Positions 63,543 through 64,000 of a stretch of 64,000 bases of DNA are shown in pieces. This DNA is from an uncultured Anaerolineae bacterium (GTDB lineage: Bacteria > Chloroflexota > Anaerolineae > Aggregatilineales > Phototrophicaceae), in the NCBI GenBank assembly GCA_937944445.1, contig CALDYP010000046.1, positions 1 through 64,000 on the forward strand, given 5' to 3'. Both the position numbers and the translations under genes were made by a program. Every line of letters begins with the position of its first letter. The stretch's first letter is position 1. The notes under the pieces are model-generated. The model was not told where the DNA came from. It saw nothing but the letters and a program-made list of their open reading frames with translations, and did not search any database.

Positions 63543-64000
63543 ATGAGCGTTGGCTATCTCACGCATCCCAGCTTCAGCAAACATGCCATGCCCGGCTACA
63601 ACCACCCTGAAAGCCCAGAGCGGATCAAAGCCGTCTGGAACGCGCTCGATCACGCACAGCTTACCCCTCGGCTGACGGCCATCGAACCCGTTGAAGCGAC
63701 GCGCGAAATACTGCGCGCTGTGCACACGGAAACGTTCATCCGCCTGCTGGAACGGCTCGAGGCTGAAAATCGTCCCGTGCTCATCGATCAAGACACCTAC
63801 GCGCTGCCGCGCTCGTTTCAGATTGCACGGTTGGCGGCGGGCGCGTGCGTGCGCGGGGTGGAAGCCGTCGTGCGCGGCGACGTCCACACTGCTCTAGCAG
63901 CTATCCGACCGCCCGGCCACCATGCCACCCCCAACAATGCGATGGGCTTCTGCCTGCTCTCCAACGTGGCAATTGCCGCACGCTATGCCACGCAGCAGCT
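63543..64000 (+). CDS. Histone deacetylase/AcuC family protein, 3' end beyond window
   Basis: The first 152 residues are visible, starting at ATG 63543 behind GGAG. The family pattern is clear: GYLTHPSFSKHAMPGYNHPESPERIKAVWNAL at the N-terminus, AVHTETFIRLLERL, and the active-site RPPGHHA with MGFCLLSNVAIAA. The HH pair acts in zinc-dependent deacylation. Bacterial members deacetylate acetyl-CoA synthetase (AcuC) or polyamines. The zinc-ligand Asp residues lie beyond the window. Confidence 0.92.
   Translation, partial: MSVGYLTHPSFSKHAMPGYNHPESPERIKAVWNALDHAQLTPRLTAIEPVEATREILRAVHTETFIRLLERLEAENRPVLIDQDTYALPRSFQIARLAAGACVRGVEAVVRGDVHTALAAIRPPGHHATPNNAMGFCLLSNVAIAARYATQQ

Noticed and set aside
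62187-63887. 566-codon antisense frame opposite the GT-C membrane gene
   Set aside because: The sense strand encodes a clear polytopic protein with correct motifs and operon spacing. The antisense product is His/Asp/Glu-rich with no family pattern, typical for GC-rich shadows.

Overview
The window is a densely coded, GC-rich stretch of bacterial chromosome. It most resembles Chloroflexota, probably an Anaerolineae-like lineage. That placement is an inference from style, since there is no rRNA or conserved marker phylogeny to test it. The hints are a WD40 protein with many near-identical blades, secreted proteins with long Thr-Pro-Ala linkers and SH3-like domains, a class-III-like PPK2, RqcH, a T-box leader in front of trp genes, and heme A/heme O synthases that imply aerobic respiration.

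Layout. 1-5643 (minus): 3' part of a WD40 repeat protein gene, then a binding-protein-dependent ABC importer (ATPase, fused permease, binding protein). 5644-6190: leader region and tRNA-Arg(CCG). 6191-11322 (plus): lipoprotein, SH3/mucin-like/zinc-ribbon membrane protein, M23 peptidase, FAD oxidoreductase. 11319-13322 (minus): hotdog thioesterase and a TIR-FGE-like fusion. 13486-18907 (plus): glycoside hydrolase, solute-binding protein and three glycosyltransferases. 18904-24245 (minus): PPK2, RqcH, cytochrome c, CtaB, CtaA and a small membrane protein. 24339-30924 (minus): histidine kinase, BtuF-like protein, PurA, a degenerate S51-like protein, M20 amidohydrolase, PIG-L deacetylase, RicT. 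31067-33827: aspartate kinase facing glutamine synthetase.

33897-50064 (minus) is the centrepiece: an almost complete aromatic amino acid supraoperon. It starts with a T-box leader whose specifier is the Trp codon UGG, followed by trpE, a histidine-phosphatase homologue that has lost its catalytic His, trpG, an HNH nuclease, trpD, trpC, trpF, trpB, a DUF429-like gene and trpA. A second leader follows with its own promoter, an 18-residue peptide containing F-Y-Y-Y-A-Y, and a terminator/antiterminator pair. After it come aroH, tyrA, aroA, aroE, aroC, aroK, aroB and aroQ. The trp half therefore appears to sense uncharged tRNA-Trp directly, while the chorismate/tyrosine half appears to sense Tyr supply by ribosome-mediated attenuation. 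The second leader is the most interesting feature I found.

50274-56329 (plus): PolX, an SH3 membrane protein, LigA with an unusual insertion, and an RlmI-like methyltransferase. 56326-58090 (minus): a tyrosine-recombinase-like protein lacking catalytic residues, and a LipM-like octanoyltransferase. 58153-59427 (plus): an LCP-family protein. 59447-59671 (minus): a free-standing structured RNA with its own promoter and terminator, best read as 6S RNA. 59734-61551 (minus): AspS. 61702-64000 (plus): two membrane proteins and the start of a histone-deacetylase-family gene.

Seven promoters are recognised by an extended -10 (TGN-TANNNT) with a poor -35. The two amino-acid leader promoters instead have a perfect TTGACA and no TGN.
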